Part shown: one piece after another, positions 53,903 to 63,548 of the stretch
How the letters are laid out: the number at the start of each line of letters is the position of its first letter
Numbering within the stretch: position 1 is the stretch's first letter
Assembly: GCF_000739735.1 (NCBI RefSeq)
Contig: NZ_BBJF01000018.1
Span: 62,001-126,000, forward strand
Reading direction: 5' to 3'
From: Paraburkholderia ginsengisoli NBRC 100965
GTDB taxonomy: Bacteria; Pseudomonadota; Gammaproteobacteria; Burkholderiales; Burkholderiaceae
Length of the DNA: 64,000 nucleotides
Made by a program: the position numbers and the translations under genes
Notes under the pieces: model-generated
Databases searched by the model: none
What the model was told of the DNA's origin: nothing
The model's input: only the letters and a program-made list of their open reading frames with translations

Positions 53903-54913
53903 TCAACCCGCGCGACGATGTTGCGCCATCGACACCGCCGTATCGATCGCGGCAATCAGGCTGCCCGCGTCGGCGCGGCCGGTGCCGGCCAGATCGAGAG
54001 CGGTGCCGTGATCGACCGACGTGCGGATGATCGGCAAGCCGAGCGTGACGTTGATGCCTTCGCCGAACGTCGCGTACTTCAACACCGGCAGGCCCTGATC
54101 GTGGAACATCGCCAGCACGCAGTCCGCCTCTTCCAGATAACGCGGCTGGAACAGCGTGTCGGCCGGATAGGGACCACGCGCGTCGATGCCCTGATCGTTC
54201 GCGAGTTTGAGCGCCGGCGTGATGACCTCGATTTCCTCGCGGCCCAGATAGCCGTTCTCGCCCGCGTGCGGGTTCAGGCCCGTCACGAGGATGCGCGGCG
54301 CCGGCAAGCCGAAGTGATGCCGCAGATCATGATCGATGATGCGCAGCGTCTCGACAATACCGTCGACCGATAGCGCGGCCGACACGTCCTTCAGCGGCAG
54401 ATGCGTGGTCGCGAGCGCGACGCGCAGCGGACGCTTGCCGGTGCCGGCCAGCATCATCACCACACGCGGCGTGTGGGTGCGCTCGGCCAGATATTCGGTG
54501 TGGCCGGTGAACGGCACGCCGGCGTCGTTGATGGTGCTCTTTTGCAGCGGCGCGGTGACGATCGCGTCGAACGTGCCGGCCACCGCTCCGTCGATCGCCT
54601 GATCGAGCAGATCGAGCACGTAGCGGCCATTGGCGGCGTCCAGCTTGCCCGCGCGCGATGGCGCGCCGAGCGCCTGGTGCTGCACCCGCACGCGCTGGCC
54701 CTGCGCCAGCAGCGCGGCCCAATCGACGCCGACGGCGCGCGCGCGTTCGGCGAGCAGGTCCGCGTCGCCGAGCACGGTGAACTGTGCGGCGGGCCAGTGC
54801 GCCGATGCGCCGGCCAACGCCTGCGCGGTCAGTTCGGGGCCGACGCCGGCGGGCTCGCCGGTCGTGATCGCGATCTGCAACGGCAAGCTGGTGGACTGGG
54901 CGGCGCTCGTCAT
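53903..54913 (-). CDS. pdxA: 4-hydroxythreonine-4-phosphate dehydrogenase
   Basis: 336 residues. Motifs ITTGEPAGVGPE (about 16-27), TAPLQKSTINDAG (about 120-132), VPFTGHTEYLAE, the metal-site ATTHLPLKDV and MFHDQGLPVLKY and GLPIIRTSVDHGTALDLAGT are PdxA signatures. It oxidises 4-phosphohydroxy-threonine in the DXP-dependent route to pyridoxal phosphate. It starts 16 bases after surA and is co-transcribed with it. Confidence 0.97.
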   Translation of the reverse strand: MTSAAQSTSLPLQIAITTGEPAGVGPELTAQALAGASAHWPAAQFTVLGDADLLAERARAVGVDWAALLAQGQRVRVQHQALGAPSRAGKLDAANGRYVLDLLDQAIDGAVAGTFDAIVTAPLQKSTINDAGVPFTGHTEYLAERTHTPRVVMMLAGTGKRPLRVALATTHLPLKDVSAALSVDGIVETLRIIDHDLRHHFGLPAPRILVTGLNPHAGENGYLGREEIEVITPALKLANDQGIDARGPYPADTLFQPRYLEEADCVLAMFHDQGLPVLKYATFGEGINVTLGLPIIRTSVDHGTALDLAGTGRADAGSLIAAIDTAVSMAQHRRAG

Positions 54914-54929
54914 GATGGCTATGGGGGGG

Positions 54930-56285
54930 TTATTGCACGCTCGACAGCGTCGGCTTCACTTCCACGTACGCGGTGTCGCGCAGTTCGCGCAGCCAGTCGG
55001 CGTAGGCCTGCTCCGCCTTGCGCTGACCGATCGCCTGACGCGCCAGATCCATCTGCTGCGAAACCGAGCCTTCCGCGTCGCGGCGGCCCAGCACCTGGAT
55101 CAGGTGGTAGCCATATTCGCTGCGGACCGGGTCGCTGATCTGGTTGTCCTGCAGCGAATTCATCGCGCGCTCGAATTCCGGCACCGTCTCGCCCGGGCTG
55201 ATCCAGCCGAGGTCACCGCCTTGCGACGACGAACCGTCCTGCGAGTACGTGTGCGCGAACTTCGAGAAGTCGCCGCCCGCCGCGATCTGGCTCTTGATGT
55301 CGAGCAGCTTCTGGCGCGCTTGCGGTTCCGACATGCCGTCGCCGACGCGCAGCAGGATGTGGCGCACGTGCGTCTGCACGAGCTTCGGCGCATCGGCGCT
55401 CGCGCCCTGACCCGCACGGCGATCGACCAGACGCACGATCTCGAAGCCGTCGTTGGTGCGGATCAGTTCCGGATTGACCTGGCCGGGACGCAGCGTCGAC
55501 GCTGCCTTGACGAATTCAGGCGGCAGCTTGGACGGCGGGAGGAAACCGAGATCGCCGCTGTCCTTCGCCGCGTTCGGCGCCTGCGAATTGGACTTCGCGA
55601 GCTTTTCGAAATTGGCGCCGCCCTGCGCTTCGGTCAGCAATGCCTGCGCTTTGCGCTGCGCCGCTTCGATGTCCGTTTGCGACGCGTTCAGCGGCGCCGC
55701 GACGAAAATGTGCTGCAGATGCAGGTCGCTCGTCTGGCCGGCGTTCGGACCGCGCTGGCTCGCGATGTAGTTCGCGACCTCAGCGTCCGACACCGTGATC
55801 TTGCTGTCCACTTCCTTCTCACGCAGACGCGACAGCGTGAGTTCGGTGCGCGCGTCGCTGGTGAACGTGGTCCAGGGCACCCCTTGCGCCTCGATGCGCG
55901 CGCGGTACATCTCGAGCGACATGTTGTTCGCCTGCGCAAGCCGCGCGAGCGTTTTCTGCACGGTGGCGTCGTCGATGTTGATGTTGTCTTCCTTCGCCTT
56001 CTGCAGCTGGATGCGCTCCAGCACCATCTGGTTGAGCACCTGCTGGCGCAACTGGTCCAGCGGCGGGACCGGCGCGTTCTGCTGGTTCAGCCGGCGCGTG
56101 ATCAGGCTGATGCGCTCGTCGAGCTCACGCCGCGTGATGACACCGTTGTTGACCACTGCGGCGATCGTGTCGACCGTCTGGCCGTTACTGCCACCCAGCG
56201 CCTGCGCCTGAACCGGCGCAACCGACAGGAAAGACGCCCCGGCGACGAGACCGGCCGCAAGCGTTGCCAAGCGAAGCTTTTTCAT
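54930..56285 (-). CDS. surA: Periplasmic chaperone / peptidyl-prolyl isomerase SurA
   Basis: 451 residues from the ATG at 56285, chosen because it opens a signal peptide (MKKLRLATLAAGLVAGASFL, about 1-27). An upstream in-frame ATG at 56339 would hide the signal. The mature N-terminal chaperone domain has TVDTIAAVVNNGVITRRELD. Two parvulin domains follow, starting DLHLQHIFVA (about 188) and LVQTHVRHILLRVGDG (about 302). SurA escorts beta-barrel proteins, including LptD encoded just upstream, to the Bam machinery. No strong Shine-Dalgarno is visible. Confidence 0.96.
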   Translation of the reverse strand: MKKLRLATLAAGLVAGASFLSVAPVQAQALGGSNGQTVDTIAAVVNNGVITRRELDERISLITRRLNQQNAPVPPLDQLRQQVLNQMVLERIQLQKAKEDNINIDDATVQKTLARLAQANNMSLEMYRARIEAQGVPWTTFTSDARTELTLSRLREKEVDSKITVSDAEVANYIASQRGPNAGQTSDLHLQHIFVAAPLNASQTDIEAAQRKAQALLTEAQGGANFEKLAKSNSQAPNAAKDSGDLGFLPPSKLPPEFVKAASTLRPGQVNPELIRTNDGFEIVRLVDRRAGQGASADAPKLVQTHVRHILLRVGDGMSEPQARQKLLDIKSQIAAGGDFSKFAHTYSQDGSSSQGGDLGWISPGETVPEFERAMNSLQDNQISDPVRSEYGYHLIQVLGRRDAEGSVSQQMDLARQAIGQRKAEQAYADWLRELRDTAYVEVKPTLSSVQ

Positions 56286-56361
56286 GATTGCCACAGATAC
56301 TCCAATGATGTCGGGCACGCCTGGCCCGTCTTTTCGCATGCCATAAATGATCGGGCGAACG

Positions 56362-58728
56362 TCATTCGTAATTGGTGAAGCGCGATTCCGGCGGCGGCGG
56401 CGGCGGCAACGGCGTATAGCCCGCCACGCTGCTGCGGAACGCGGTCATCAGCCCGTTGTCCACGCTCGACAGGCCCTTGAACGTCAACTGCGCAAGGAAC
56501 CGCGTGCTCGACTGATTCTGTCCCGAGGTGTTCAGGCCGTTCGCGTAGCGCTGGATACCCGCGCCGAGCGTCCAGCAGTCGGCGTCGTATTGCATGCCGA
56601 TCAGACCGTCGACGATCCGATGGCCGCCCAGGTCGTAATTGAAGCGCGCGACCCCGTACATCCGGTGCGTCAGCGGCCACTGTCCGGACACCAGCACCTG
56701 GTTGATCGGCTGGTTGTCCAGCGTGGTGTTCGCGCGCGTGTAGCGATATGCGACGTTGATCACCTTGCCGCTGGCCGGACTGAACCCGAAGCCCACGCTC
56801 GTCTTCACCAGCTGGTTGTTGTCGGCATTATATTGGAACGCCGTTTCCGAGGCGAAACCGGCGCCGAGCTTGAACGACGCACCCGCGATCAGGTCCGAAT
56901 GCGTGGCCTGCGTGCTGGTCTGGCTCGGCTGCAGCGTGACGCGCTGATCCTGGAAATAGTACTGCTGCGCCAGCACGAAACGCGCGCGCTCGTCGCCCGT
57001 GGCCGGGTTGATGAAGCGCGTGGTGATCGCCGCGGTCAGACGGTTCGCGTCGGCGATCCGGTCGTTGCCGACGAAGGTGTTCGGCGTGAAGATTTCCGCG
57101 AGACCGAAGTCGGAATCAGCGGTGTCGAACAGCGGCGCGTTGTCCTGGTTGCGATACGGCGTGTACACGTAGTACAGGCGCGGCTCCAGCGTCTGTATGT
57201 AATCCGCGCCGAACACGCGCACCGAGCGCTCGAAGATCAGCCCGGTGTCGAAGCTGAACGTCGGGATCGATTCGGTGAAGTTCTTCGCCGACCCGGGCGG
57301 CAGATCCGTGCCGATGTTGTTCAGGTTGTACGACGCGAAGTGCCACTGCACCTTCGGCGTGACGAAGTACCCGGGACCGACGACCGAATACGATATGTAC
57401 GGGTTGAACAGAACCCGCTGACCTTCGGTCACGTCGGCCGTGGTGATGCGGAAGTTCGTGTAGTCGGCCTCGGCGCCAAAGTCGAAGCCGCCGACGTTGT
57501 ACTTCGCGTACTTCACGTTCAACTGCGGCTCGCGGCCATACGGCGCAACGGACGGCTCCAGCGTTTGCCAGTGCTGTTCGCGCGCAAGCACCGACCACGG
57601 CCCATTGTTATAGGTCAACCCGGCTTCCTGCTGATACAGGAGCTGGGTGCCGTTCATGAACTGATTGACCGACGACGACAGATCTTCCGGATACGTATTG
57701 TCCGAAACCCTGTTGTAGTAGATGTAGCCGCCGAACCCGTTGCCGAAGTTCTGGTTGTGCTGGATGTACAGCGCGTAGCGGTTGGTCTTGGTCAGGTGAT
57801 CGTCCGGCAGGAACTCGCCAGTGATCGAGCCGGAGTACGTGGGCGACAGATAGCGGAACGTACTCTGCAACTGCACACCGCGCTTGGAGATCAGACGCGG
57901 CGTCACCGTCAGATCGCGATTCGGCGCGATGTTGAAGTAATACGGCACCGACAGTTCGAAGCCATTGCTCGAACTCAGCGAGAACGTGGGCGGCAGCAGC
58001 CCGCTGCGCCGCTCGCCCGACAACGGGAACGACAGCCACGGCGATGCGAACACCGGCACGCCCTGGAAGAACAGCACGCTGTTGTACGCGACGCCTTCGT
58101 CCGCGCCGGTGTCGAAGTCGAACTCGCTGCCCTTGATGTACCAGGCCGGGTTGTCCTCGCACGCGCAGGCCGTGTACGTGCCGCGCGTGAACACCGAGCG
58201 CTCGTAGTCGAGCAGGTCGACGCGCTCCGCGCTGCCCGAGCCGCCCGTCAGGTTGAAGTGATACTTCGGCGCGGTCATGAAGCCTTCGGTCGAATCCACG
58301 CGAAGGTGCGCTTCCGGACCGATGAACGTATTGCCGCTATTGATCACGTGGACCTGGCCGTACGCGTCGGCCATGTCCGTGTCCTGATCGTAGTGCAGCG
58401 CGTCGGCCTTGATGACGGCCGTATTACGGCGCAGCTCGCCCGAGCCCTTGACCGCCAGATCCTGGTCGATGGTGCCGGCGGCGCTGTCGCCGAGCACGAA
58501 CGTGGCCGGCCTCTGGCCCGCCTGCAGTGGACGCTCTTCGAGTTGCGGGGCAAGCCGCATGCCCCAGGGGATGTCGATGGATTGCGGCTGCGCGGCTTCC
58601 CCCACCAACTGGGCGTGCGCGAGCGCGGGCATCAGGCCCGGAGCGGCGATCAACGCCGCGACGAGCCGCCTTTTGCGCGGCACTACGGCACAAGAGGGAG
58701 TCGTTTGGGAAAGCTTTCTAGGCGGCAT
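56362..58728 (-). CDS. lptD: LPS-assembly protein LptD
   Basis: 788 residues. Signal peptide about 1-39 (basic RKRRLV, cleavage after ALAHA). An OstA-like periplasmic domain (VIKADALHYDQDTDMADAYG, about 105-124) precedes a large beta-barrel (SGERRSGLLPPTFSLSSSNG, about 229-248, to the end). LptD with LptE inserts lipopolysaccharide into the outer leaflet. The mature protein has only three cysteines, C188, C190 and C718. The N-terminal cysteine used for the E. coli disulfides is absent, and the usual C-terminal CC pair is a single Cys. The end is a proline run (PLPPPPPPES). It is divergent from amgK and heads the lptD-surA-pdxA-rsmA run. Confidence 0.95.
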   Translation of the reverse strand: MPPRKLSQTTPSCAVVPRKRRLVAALIAAPGLMPALAHAQLVGEAAQPQSIDIPWGMRLAPQLEERPLQAGQRPATFVLGDSAAGTIDQDLAVKGSGELRRNTAVIKADALHYDQDTDMADAYGQVHVINSGNTFIGPEAHLRVDSTEGFMTAPKYHFNLTGGSGSAERVDLLDYERSVFTRGTYTACACEDNPAWYIKGSEFDFDTGADEGVAYNSVLFFQGVPVFASPWLSFPLSGERRSGLLPPTFSLSSSNGFELSVPYYFNIAPNRDLTVTPRLISKRGVQLQSTFRYLSPTYSGSITGEFLPDDHLTKTNRYALYIQHNQNFGNGFGGYIYYNRVSDNTYPEDLSSSVNQFMNGTQLLYQQEAGLTYNNGPWSVLAREQHWQTLEPSVAPYGREPQLNVKYAKYNVGGFDFGAEADYTNFRITTADVTEGQRVLFNPYISYSVVGPGYFVTPKVQWHFASYNLNNIGTDLPPGSAKNFTESIPTFSFDTGLIFERSVRVFGADYIQTLEPRLYYVYTPYRNQDNAPLFDTADSDFGLAEIFTPNTFVGNDRIADANRLTAAITTRFINPATGDERARFVLAQQYYFQDQRVTLQPSQTSTQATHSDLIAGASFKLGAGFASETAFQYNADNNQLVKTSVGFGFSPASGKVINVAYRYTRANTTLDNQPINQVLVSGQWPLTHRMYGVARFNYDLGGHRIVDGLIGMQYDADCWTLGAGIQRYANGLNTSGQNQSSTRFLAQLTFKGLSSVDNGLMTAFRSSVAGYTPLPPPPPPESRFTNYE

Positions 58729-58950
58729 GTATCGTTTGGCGAATCGGCCCGTCCGTCAGCTCCTGCAGTCACGATCCACCGCCTGCACACCCCGACCGTG
58801 ACAGTCGGCTGCACATCAATAATTACAATCTGTCGAACGATGAGGCGGGCGGTAAAGCGGACCACGCGAAAGCCGGCGTGAGTCGCGTCAAAAAAGTCGT
58901 GGGGTATTATATGGCAAGACGTTGCCCCTCTGAATTTGCTGCCGGTTTTC

Positions 58951-60063
58951 ATGACGCCCCCCTCTTCCCAAGACACCATTCAAGACTCCGCCGACAGCCG
59001 TCTCGCCCTGCTCAAAGCGTGGCTGCAAAGCCATGCGGCGCGCTATGCGCTCGAGCTCGACACGCTGGTCCCGGCTTCATCCGACGCCAGTTTTCGCCGT
59101 TATTTCCGGCTCGCCGGTAAGGCGGCGGAAGGCGAAAGCGCAGCCACGCTGATCGCCGTCGACGCCCCGCCGCCCGAAAAGTGCCGCGAATTCGTGCAGA
59201 TCGCCGGCTTGCTCGACGCCGCCGGCGTGCACGTGCCGCGTGTGCTGGAGGCGGATTTCGACGCCGGGCTGATGCTCGTCACCGATCTCGGCACCGCGTC
59301 CTACCTCGGCGCGCTGACGGAAGCGCAACATGAGGCTCAACGATCCGGCGACGCGCGCCGCGCCCGCACGCTGATGCGCGACGCGCTCGACGCGCTGATC
59401 CGCTGGCAACTGAGTTCGCGCGACAACGTGCTGCCACCGTTCGACGAAGCGTTCCTGCGCCGCGAGATGGAATTGATGCCGGAGTGGTTCATTGGCCGGC
59501 ATCTGGGTCGCGAGGTCGACGACAAGACGCGCGGCATGCTCGATCGCACCTTTGCGTTGCTGATCGCGAGCGCGCGCGCGCAACCGCAGGTGTTCATGCT
59601 GCGCGATTTCATGCCGCGCAACCTGATGGTTGCCGCGCCGGATGCGCAGCACCCCGCCGCCAACCCTGGCGTGCTGGACTTCCAGGACGCCGTGTACGGC
59701 CCGATCACGTACGACGTCGCGTCGCTGCTGCGCGACGCGTTCATCGGCTGGGACGAGGAGTTCGAGCTGGATTGCTTCGTGTACTACTGGGAGCGCGCGA
59801 AGAAGGCGGGCCTGCCGGTCGATGCCGATTTCGGCGAGTTCTACCGGCAGCTCGAATGGATGGGGCTGCAACGGCACATCAAGGTGCTAGGGCTGTTCTG
59901 CCGGATCAACTACCGGGATGGCAAGCCGCACTACATGAAGGATCTGCCGCGCTTCATCGGCTATGCGCGCAAGGTGGCCGACCGCTATGCGCCGCTGCGC
60001 CCGTTCGCGAAGCTGCTCGACGAGCTCGAAGGCCGAGCGAACGAAGTCGGCTACACCTTCTGA
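58951..60063 (+). CDS. amgK: N-acetylmuramate/N-acetylglucosamine anomeric kinase AmgK
   Basis: 370 residues from ATG 58951. An aminoglycoside-phosphotransferase-like kinase: ASSDASFRRYFRLAG (about 43-57), AVDAPPPEKCREFVQIAGLL and LMLVTDLGTASYL in the N-lobe. The catalytic loop is MLRDFMPRNLMVAA (about 214-227, Asp in RDF) and the metal-binding stretch is GVLDFQDAVYGPITYDVASL. AmgK phosphorylates recycled MurNAc and GlcNAc at C1, feeding MurU. murU begins 9 bases after the stop. TATTAT (58905-58910) upstream is a -10 candidate without a good -35. Confidence 0.92.
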   Translation: MTPPSSQDTIQDSADSRLALLKAWLQSHAARYALELDTLVPASSDASFRRYFRLAGKAAEGESAATLIAVDAPPPEKCREFVQIAGLLDAAGVHVPRVLEADFDAGLMLVTDLGTASYLGALTEAQHEAQRSGDARRARTLMRDALDALIRWQLSSRDNVLPPFDEAFLRREMELMPEWFIGRHLGREVDDKTRGMLDRTFALLIASARAQPQVFMLRDFMPRNLMVAAPDAQHPAANPGVLDFQDAVYGPITYDVASLLRDAFIGWDEEFELDCFVYYWERAKKAGLPVDADFGEFYRQLEWMGLQRHIKVLGLFCRINYRDGKPHYMKDLPRFIGYARKVADRYAPLRPFAKLLDELEGRANEVGYTF

Positions 60064-60072
60064 CCCATCCAT

Positions 60073-60798
60073 ATGTCCTTGAAGAAAGCGATGATTTTCG
60101 CCGCGGGCCGCGGCGAACGCATGCGTCCGTTGACTGACGCGTGCCCCAAGCCCCTGCTCGAAGTGGGCGGCAAGCCGCTGATCGTCCGGCAGATCGAACG
60201 GCTCGCGCGGGCCGGCTTCACGACCATCGTGATCAACCACGCGTGGCTCGGCGCGCGGATCGAAGCCGCGCTCGGCGACGGTTCACGCTGGCAGGTCGAG
60301 TTGCGTTACTCGCCGGAGCGCGAGGCGCTGGAGACGGCGGGCGGCATCGTGCAGGCGTTGCCGTTGCTCGAAGATGACGGCGCGAGCGAGGTGTTCGTCG
60401 CGGTGAGCGGCGACGTGTATGCCGACTTCGATTACACCGCGCTGACTGTGCGCGCCGACCAATTGCGCGCGCTGCCCGAGCCGGGCATGCATCTGGTGAT
60501 GGTGCCGAATCCGGCGTTTCATCCGAACGGCGATTTCGGTCTGGTCGACGGCGTGTTGTCGCTCGATGCGCAGCCGCGCTTCACGTTCGGCAACATCGGG
60601 CTTTACGACACGCGCATGTTCCGCGATCTGCCGCGCGGCACGCGGCGCGCGCTCACGCCGTATTACCGCGAGACGATTGCGCGCGGACTCGCGAGCGGCG
60701 AGTTGTATGAGGGGTTGTGGGAGAACGTCGGAACGCCGGCGCAGTTGCAGGCGCTGGATCAACGGCTGGGGGCGCGCGGAGAGCAAGCGGTAGGCTGA
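60073..60798 (+). CDS. murU: N-acetylmuramate alpha-1-phosphate uridylyltransferase MurU
   Basis: 241 residues of the nucleotidyltransferase fold. N-terminal MIFAAGRGERMRPLTDACPK with the PLLEVGGKPLI follow-up (about 7-35) binds UTP. YSPEREALETAGGIVQALPL (about 78-97), VSGDVYADFDY and FTFGNIGLYDTRMF are conserved. MurU makes UDP-MurNAc from the AmgK product, giving a recycling route around MurA and MurB. In Pseudomonas this bypass provides intrinsic fosfomycin resistance. It is coupled to amgK and lies beside lptD-surA. Confidence 0.93.
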   Translation: MSLKKAMIFAAGRGERMRPLTDACPKPLLEVGGKPLIVRQIERLARAGFTTIVINHAWLGARIEAALGDGSRWQVELRYSPEREALETAGGIVQALPLLEDDGASEVFVAVSGDVYADFDYTALTVRADQLRALPEPGMHLVMVPNPAFHPNGDFGLVDGVLSLDAQPRFTFGNIGLYDTRMFRDLPRGTRRALTPYYRETIARGLASGELYEGLWENVGTPAQLQALDQRLGARGEQAVG

Positions 60799-60818
60799 AG
60801 CAACGACGCACCGCGCGC

Positions 60819-62705
60819 TCAGCGTCCGCCGTCGCCCGCCCCAACCGTTTCCGCCACCTCGGGCGCAGCGGCCGCGCGCTGCTGCAACGCCCACATCTGC
60901 GCGAACAGGCCGTTCGCGCGCAGCAATTCCACATGCGTGCCGCGCTCGACGATGCGCCCCTTGTCCATCACGATGATCTGCTGCGCGTGCACCACCGTCG
61001 ACAGCCGATGCGCGATGATCAGCGTCGTGCGCTCGCGAGCGATCTGATCGAGTTCGTGCTGAATCGCGCGCTCGGAGCGCGAATCGAGCGCGGAGGTCGC
61101 TTCGTCGAACAGCAGGATCGGCGGATTCTTCAGGATGGTCCGCGCAATCGCCACGCGCTGCTTTTCGCCGCCCGACAACTTCAGCCCACGCTCGCCGACC
61201 GCCGTGTCATAGCCGTTCGGCAGCCCTTCGATGAACTCGTGAATGTGCGCCGCGCGCGCCGCCGCGATCACTTCGTCGCGCGTCGCCGACGGCCGGCCGT
61301 ACGCGATGTTGTAGTAGATCGAATCATTGAACAGCACCGTGTCCTGCGGCACGATGCCGATCGACGCGCGCAGCGAATCCTGCGTGACGTCGCGGATATC
61401 CTGAGCGTCGATCGTGATCGCGCCGCCGCTGGCACGGTCCAGATCGTAGAAGCGGAACATCAGCCGCGCGAGCGTCGACTTGCCCGAGCCGCTATGGCCG
61501 ACCACCGCCGTCGTGGTCCCCGCGGGAATCGTGAAGCTCACGTCGTGCAGAATCTGGCGCGCCGGCTCGTACGAAAAGTTCACGTGCTCGAAGCGCACCT
61601 GCGCACCGCTCACGCGCAGCGCCGGCGCATCGGGCAGGTCGGGCACTTCCTGGGCCGCGCCGAGCAGCGTGAACATGCGGTCCATGTCGGTGAGACTCTG
61701 CTTCAGCTCGCGATACACGACGCCGAGAAAATTCAGCGGAATATAAAGCTGCAGCATGAACGTGTTGATCAACACGAGATCGCCGAGCGTGAGACGCCCG
61801 GCCATCACACCTTGCGTCGCGCGCCACAGGATGAACACAAGCCCCGTACCAATGATCGCCTGCTGGCCGAAGTTCAGCGCTGACAGCGAGCGCTGCGACT
61901 TGATGGCCGCCGTGCGATAGCGCTTGAGATTTTCGTCATAACGGCTCGCTTCCCACTCTTCGTTGCCGAAGTACTTGACGGTCTCGTAGTTGAGCAGCGA
62001 ATCGATCGCACGTGAATTCGCCTTCGAATCGAGATCGTTCATCGTACGGCGAAAATGCGTGCGCCACTCGGTGACTTTCACCGTGAACACGATGTACACC
62101 GCGAGCGCGATGAACGTGACGATCGCGTAGTACGCCTCGTATTTGACGACGAAAAAGCCGAGCACGAGGCCGACCTCGACCAGCGTCGGCAGGATGCTGT
62201 ACAGCGAATAGGAGATCAGTTGCGTGATACCGCGCGTGCCGCGTTCGATATCGCGCGACATGCCGCCCGTCTGCCGTTCGAGATGAAACCGCAACGACAG
62301 CGCATGCAGATGGCGAAACACTTTCAGCGCGAGTTGCCGCACCGCGCTCTCGGTCACCTTCGAAAACAGGATCTCGCGCAACTCGGTGAAGAGCGACGTG
62401 GAGAGCCGCACCACCGCATACGCAACCACCAGCAAACCGACGCCGCCCAGCAGCACAATGGCCGGCGAATCGTGCGCGCGGCCGAGCGCGGTCAGATGCT
62501 GCACCGACGCGAGGCTGTCGACGATGCGCTTCATCACGATCGGCACGCCGAGATTGGCGACCTTCGCGCCGATCAGGCAGCTCAGCGCGAAGCCGACGCG
62601 CCACTTGTACGTGGCGAGGTAGGGCAGCAGCGACAGGATCGTCTGCCAGTCGTTGCGAGGCTGGGTGGAAATCGGCGAGGGTTCGGACGAGGAAGCGCGG
62701 CGCAT
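60819..62705 (-). CDS. Atm1-like ABC exporter, fused membrane and ATPase domains
   Basis: 628 residues from the ATG at 62705. A six-helix membrane domain (about 30-330) contains RDIERGTRGITQLISYSLYS, YFGNEEWEASRY and SLSALNFGQQAIIGTGLV, characteristic of the Atm1/HMT1 heavy-metal or glutathione-conjugate group. The ATPase domain has Walker A GHSGSGKST, Q-loop IVPQDTVLFNDS, signature LSGGEKQR and Walker B ILLFDEATSALD. It works as a homodimer in the inner membrane and probably exports glutathione-linked metal or sulfur compounds. The frame continues upstream to 62789. murU converges with 20 bases between the stops. Confidence 0.93.
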   Translation of the reverse strand: MRRASSSEPSPISTQPRNDWQTILSLLPYLATYKWRVGFALSCLIGAKVANLGVPIVMKRIVDSLASVQHLTALGRAHDSPAIVLLGGVGLLVVAYAVVRLSTSLFTELREILFSKVTESAVRQLALKVFRHLHALSLRFHLERQTGGMSRDIERGTRGITQLISYSLYSILPTLVEVGLVLGFFVVKYEAYYAIVTFIALAVYIVFTVKVTEWRTHFRRTMNDLDSKANSRAIDSLLNYETVKYFGNEEWEASRYDENLKRYRTAAIKSQRSLSALNFGQQAIIGTGLVFILWRATQGVMAGRLTLGDLVLINTFMLQLYIPLNFLGVVYRELKQSLTDMDRMFTLLGAAQEVPDLPDAPALRVSGAQVRFEHVNFSYEPARQILHDVSFTIPAGTTTAVVGHSGSGKSTLARLMFRFYDLDRASGGAITIDAQDIRDVTQDSLRASIGIVPQDTVLFNDSIYYNIAYGRPSATRDEVIAAARAAHIHEFIEGLPNGYDTAVGERGLKLSGGEKQRVAIARTILKNPPILLFDEATSALDSRSERAIQHELDQIARERTTLIIAHRLSTVVHAQQIIVMDKGRIVERGTHVELLRANGLFAQMWALQQRAAAAPEVAETVGAGDGGR

Positions 62706-63022
62706 GGGGATCTGCAAGGGGGAGAGTGTGGAACTGCCGGAGCTCCCGCGACACAAGCGGCGCGCCGAACGCGCCATGCCGACCGGCACACCGCTTATTG
62801 ACGCACGACCTCGCTGAACGCTTTCCCGTACAATTCCTGATCTTTCTATTGTCGCAGAAGCCGGCTGGCGCCGCTTTTCATGGGCTGTCCGGCCACCGGT
62901 TGCACGCTGGCCGCGCGGCCGCCTCGTCTGGCCGGATCGATCCGCCGATGAGTGCAGTCGTCGTGAAATCCCCGCCTGCCGGTCGAGCCGACCGAGCCAA
63001 TACGTTTCTCAAGGGTGCCCCG
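62706..63022. other. Intergenic region upstream of the thioesterase and ABC transporter
   Basis: 317 bases between divergent genes. TACAAT (62829-62834) is a -10 candidate for the thioesterase. TTGACG (62798-62803) lies upstream, but 25 bases away, which is too far for a standard promoter. The thioesterase reading frame is open through most of the gap but has no ribosome site or family similarity there. Confidence 0.4.
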
Positions 63023-63418
63023 ATGACCGATCTTCTTCAACTCCCGCAAAAGCCCTGCGCGCTGCGCGTGATGCCGCAACCGTCGGACGCGAACGTCCAC
63101 GGCGACGTGTTCGGCGGCTGGATCATGGCTCAGGTGGACATTGCCGGTTCGATCCCGGCGAGCCGCCGCGCCAACGGGCGCGTGGCGACCATCGCGGTCA
63201 ATTCGTTCGTGTTCAAGCAGCCGGTGTTCGTCGGCGATCTGCTGAGCTTTTACGCGGATATCGTCAAGACCGGCAATACGTCGGTGACGGTATCGGTCGA
63301 GGTCTACGCGCAGCGCATGAGCCTGACCGAAGACCTCGTGAAGGTCACCGAGGCGATCCTCACCTACGTCGCCACCGACAGCGATCGTCGCCCGCGCGCC
63401 TTGCCGGTAGTCGATTGA
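63023..63418 (+). CDS. Acyl-CoA thioesterase, YciA-like hotdog protein
   Basis: 131 residues from ATG 63023. Hotdog-fold signature: ALRVMPQPSDANVHGDVFGG (about 13-32), WIMAQVDIAGSIPASRR and VATIAVNSFVFKQPVFVGDL, with the conserved Asp in DANVHGDVFGG as catalytic residue. YciA-type enzymes hydrolyse medium- and long-chain acyl-CoA. A good terminator follows. It stands alone. Confidence 0.93.
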   Translation: MTDLLQLPQKPCALRVMPQPSDANVHGDVFGGWIMAQVDIAGSIPASRRANGRVATIAVNSFVFKQPVFVGDLLSFYADIVKTGNTSVTVSVEVYAQRMSLTEDLVKVTEAILTYVATDSDRRPRALPVVD

Positions 63419-63445
63419 GACGCTGAACCGAGCCGCTGAAGCACA

Positions 63446-63482
63446 AACAGAACGAGGCGCCCCGGGCGCCTCGTTCTGTTTC
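63446..63482. terminator. Terminator between the thioesterase and DUF4148 genes
   Basis: Perfect 14-bp stem ACAGAACGAGGCGC (63447-63460) / GCGCCTCGTTCTGT (63466-63479) with a 5-base loop, then TTTC. The short T runs on both sides suggest that it serves both convergent genes. Confidence 0.8.
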
Positions 63483-63548
63483 ACACGTCGTCGTGGTACG
63501 CGCCGTGACTCGCTTCGGACCGGGTGAACCGGTCCGCTTCGCTACGAC

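Noticed and set aside
56347..58881. 844-codon plus-strand frame opposite lptD
   Set aside because: Arg-rich shadow of lptD, with no ribosome site or domain.
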